Below, piece after piece: positions 63,447-64,000 of a stretch of DNA of 64,000 nucleotides (position 1 is its first letter; each line of letters starts with the position of its first letter). The translations under genes and the position numbers were made by a program. Below the pieces are notes generated by a model. The model made no database searches. It was not told the DNA's origin and saw nothing but the letters and a program-made list of their open reading frames with translations. Origin of the DNA: Flammeovirgaceae bacterium SG7u.111 (GTDB taxonomy: Bacteria > Bacteroidota > Bacteroidia > Cytophagales > Flammeovirgaceae). The stretch covers positions 7,600,105-7,664,104 of the forward strand of contig CP139021.1 of the NCBI GenBank assembly GCA_034044135.1, given 5' to 3'.

Positions 63447-63745
63447 TTCAAGGTTATTTTTTAGTAACTATGCTGTACTTAAGTGGTAGATTTTGAGGTT
63501 ATGCTACTGCAAGTAGTAAGTGTAGAAAATGTATTTTTTTAAAACTTGTAATCACAAAGGTAGCAATGAACTAGAATAGGTATAAATGGTGAGCCAAATA
63601 CCGTATTCGCATTTGAATGCAGTTTACTTTTTATTCGATATAAAATCAAAATAAGCAATACTTTTTTTATTCTATTGGTATAAGAAGTGTTTCGGCATAA
63701 ATATGGCTGAATATTACCAGCAACAATAGAACTGACAACCTTTAT

Positions 63746-64000
63746 ATGCATTATCAACAATCCATCTACTTTCAATGTCGGAATAGCCTAGGCAGATTTC
63801 CCCTCATCTTTCTTAGAGGTGTAGCAGTAGCCTTGCTAGTTGTGCTTTGTGTAGGAACTTCGGCTTTTTCCCAAAGAAAAAGTGTAAAGAAAGCGTTCAA
63901 CAACCCTAGAAAGCTGGAAACCGCAAGGGTGTTGGATGACGTAGTTCCCAAAAGAAGTAGTGGGAAAGAACTGGTTATCAAAAAATCTCCCAAAAAGAGG
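63746..64000 (+). CDS. Exported basic protein, 5' part only
   Basis: An open frame of 85 codons from an ATG at 63746 to the window end, so the 3' part is missing. The N-terminus contains a long hydrophobic signal-like segment (GVAVALLVVLCVGTSAFSQ, about residues 25-43) followed by a Lys/Arg-rich stretch (RKSVKKAFNNPRKLE, KKSPKKR). The signal-cleavage-like SQ and the strongly basic mature region fit a secreted protein. The family is not recognisable from the part present. Confidence 0.6.
   Translation, partial: MHYQQSIYFQCRNSLGRFPLIFLRGVAVALLVVLCVGTSAFSQRKSVKKAFNNPRKLETARVLDDVVPKRSSGKELVIKKSPKKR

Noticed and set aside
1..64000. tRNA, rRNA, CRISPR-Cas or prophage loci
   Set aside because: None of the diagnostic sequences were recognised by eye on either strand; an tRNAscan/Infernal run would be needed to exclude tRNAs fully.

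Overview
The window looks like a chromosomal segment of a member of the Bacteroidota, most likely a marine or environmental member of the Cytophagales. The grounds are the gene repertoire: a DUF5686/carboxypeptidase-regulatory outer-membrane protein, a TonB-dependent receptor with a carboxypeptidase-like N-domain, ABC-F pairs, CHAT/TPR proteins, a DUF349 protein, many signal peptides ending in FAQ or FSQ, few Shine-Dalgarno sites and moderately AT-rich DNA. No rRNA, tRNA or CRISPR array was recognised. Functions are assigned from sequence motifs only; no database search was possible.

Layout. 1-1546: the 3' end of an acyl-CoA carboxylase beta subunit, then a RAYT (REP-associated tyrosine transposase) gene bracketed by REP palindromes and broken by a small inverted-repeat element. 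1569-12580: mostly housekeeping genes (DUF349, ettA, mutL, clpS, recR, a methyltransferase, a sugar nucleotidylyltransferase, an Ldh-family dehydrogenase, a VTT-domain membrane protein). 12591-17840: M1 aminopeptidase, a family 2 glycosyltransferase, a PaaE-like reductase. 17921-22290: a secreted TPR-CHAT caspase-like protein converging on an ECF sigma factor/TPR membrane-protein operon. 22635-25301: a 16-residue-repeat surface protein and an FGGY kinase.

25302-34362 is the accessory heart of the window. It holds a single-module type I polyketide synthase (KS-AT-DH-KR-ACP-TE, 2071 residues), a lipocalin-like protein and a STAS-like protein in one tight transcription unit. Upstream lies a long untranslated region with helically phased direct repeats and a decayed second copy of the STAS-like gene. 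Downstream is mobile debris: a nested palindrome, an inverted-repeat element and an IS1595-type transposase remnant. The PKS cluster is the best candidate here for an undescribed system.

34363-64000 is again mainly core genome: a multi-PAS histidine kinase, the DUF5686 protein, Uup, a serine hydrolase, a degenerate HNH/AP2 protein, an L,D-transpeptidase-like protein, ApbE, a TIM-barrel protein, ClpB, an orphan TRAP-type binding protein, ClpP, a TPP-riboswitch-controlled TonB receptor, a BamA-like protein, RecX, PdhA, IspD and a CotH-like protein.

A dispersed small element with GAGCATG/CATGCTC ends occurs at least four times (935, 33792, 45003, 49758). It marks the accessory spots of this segment.
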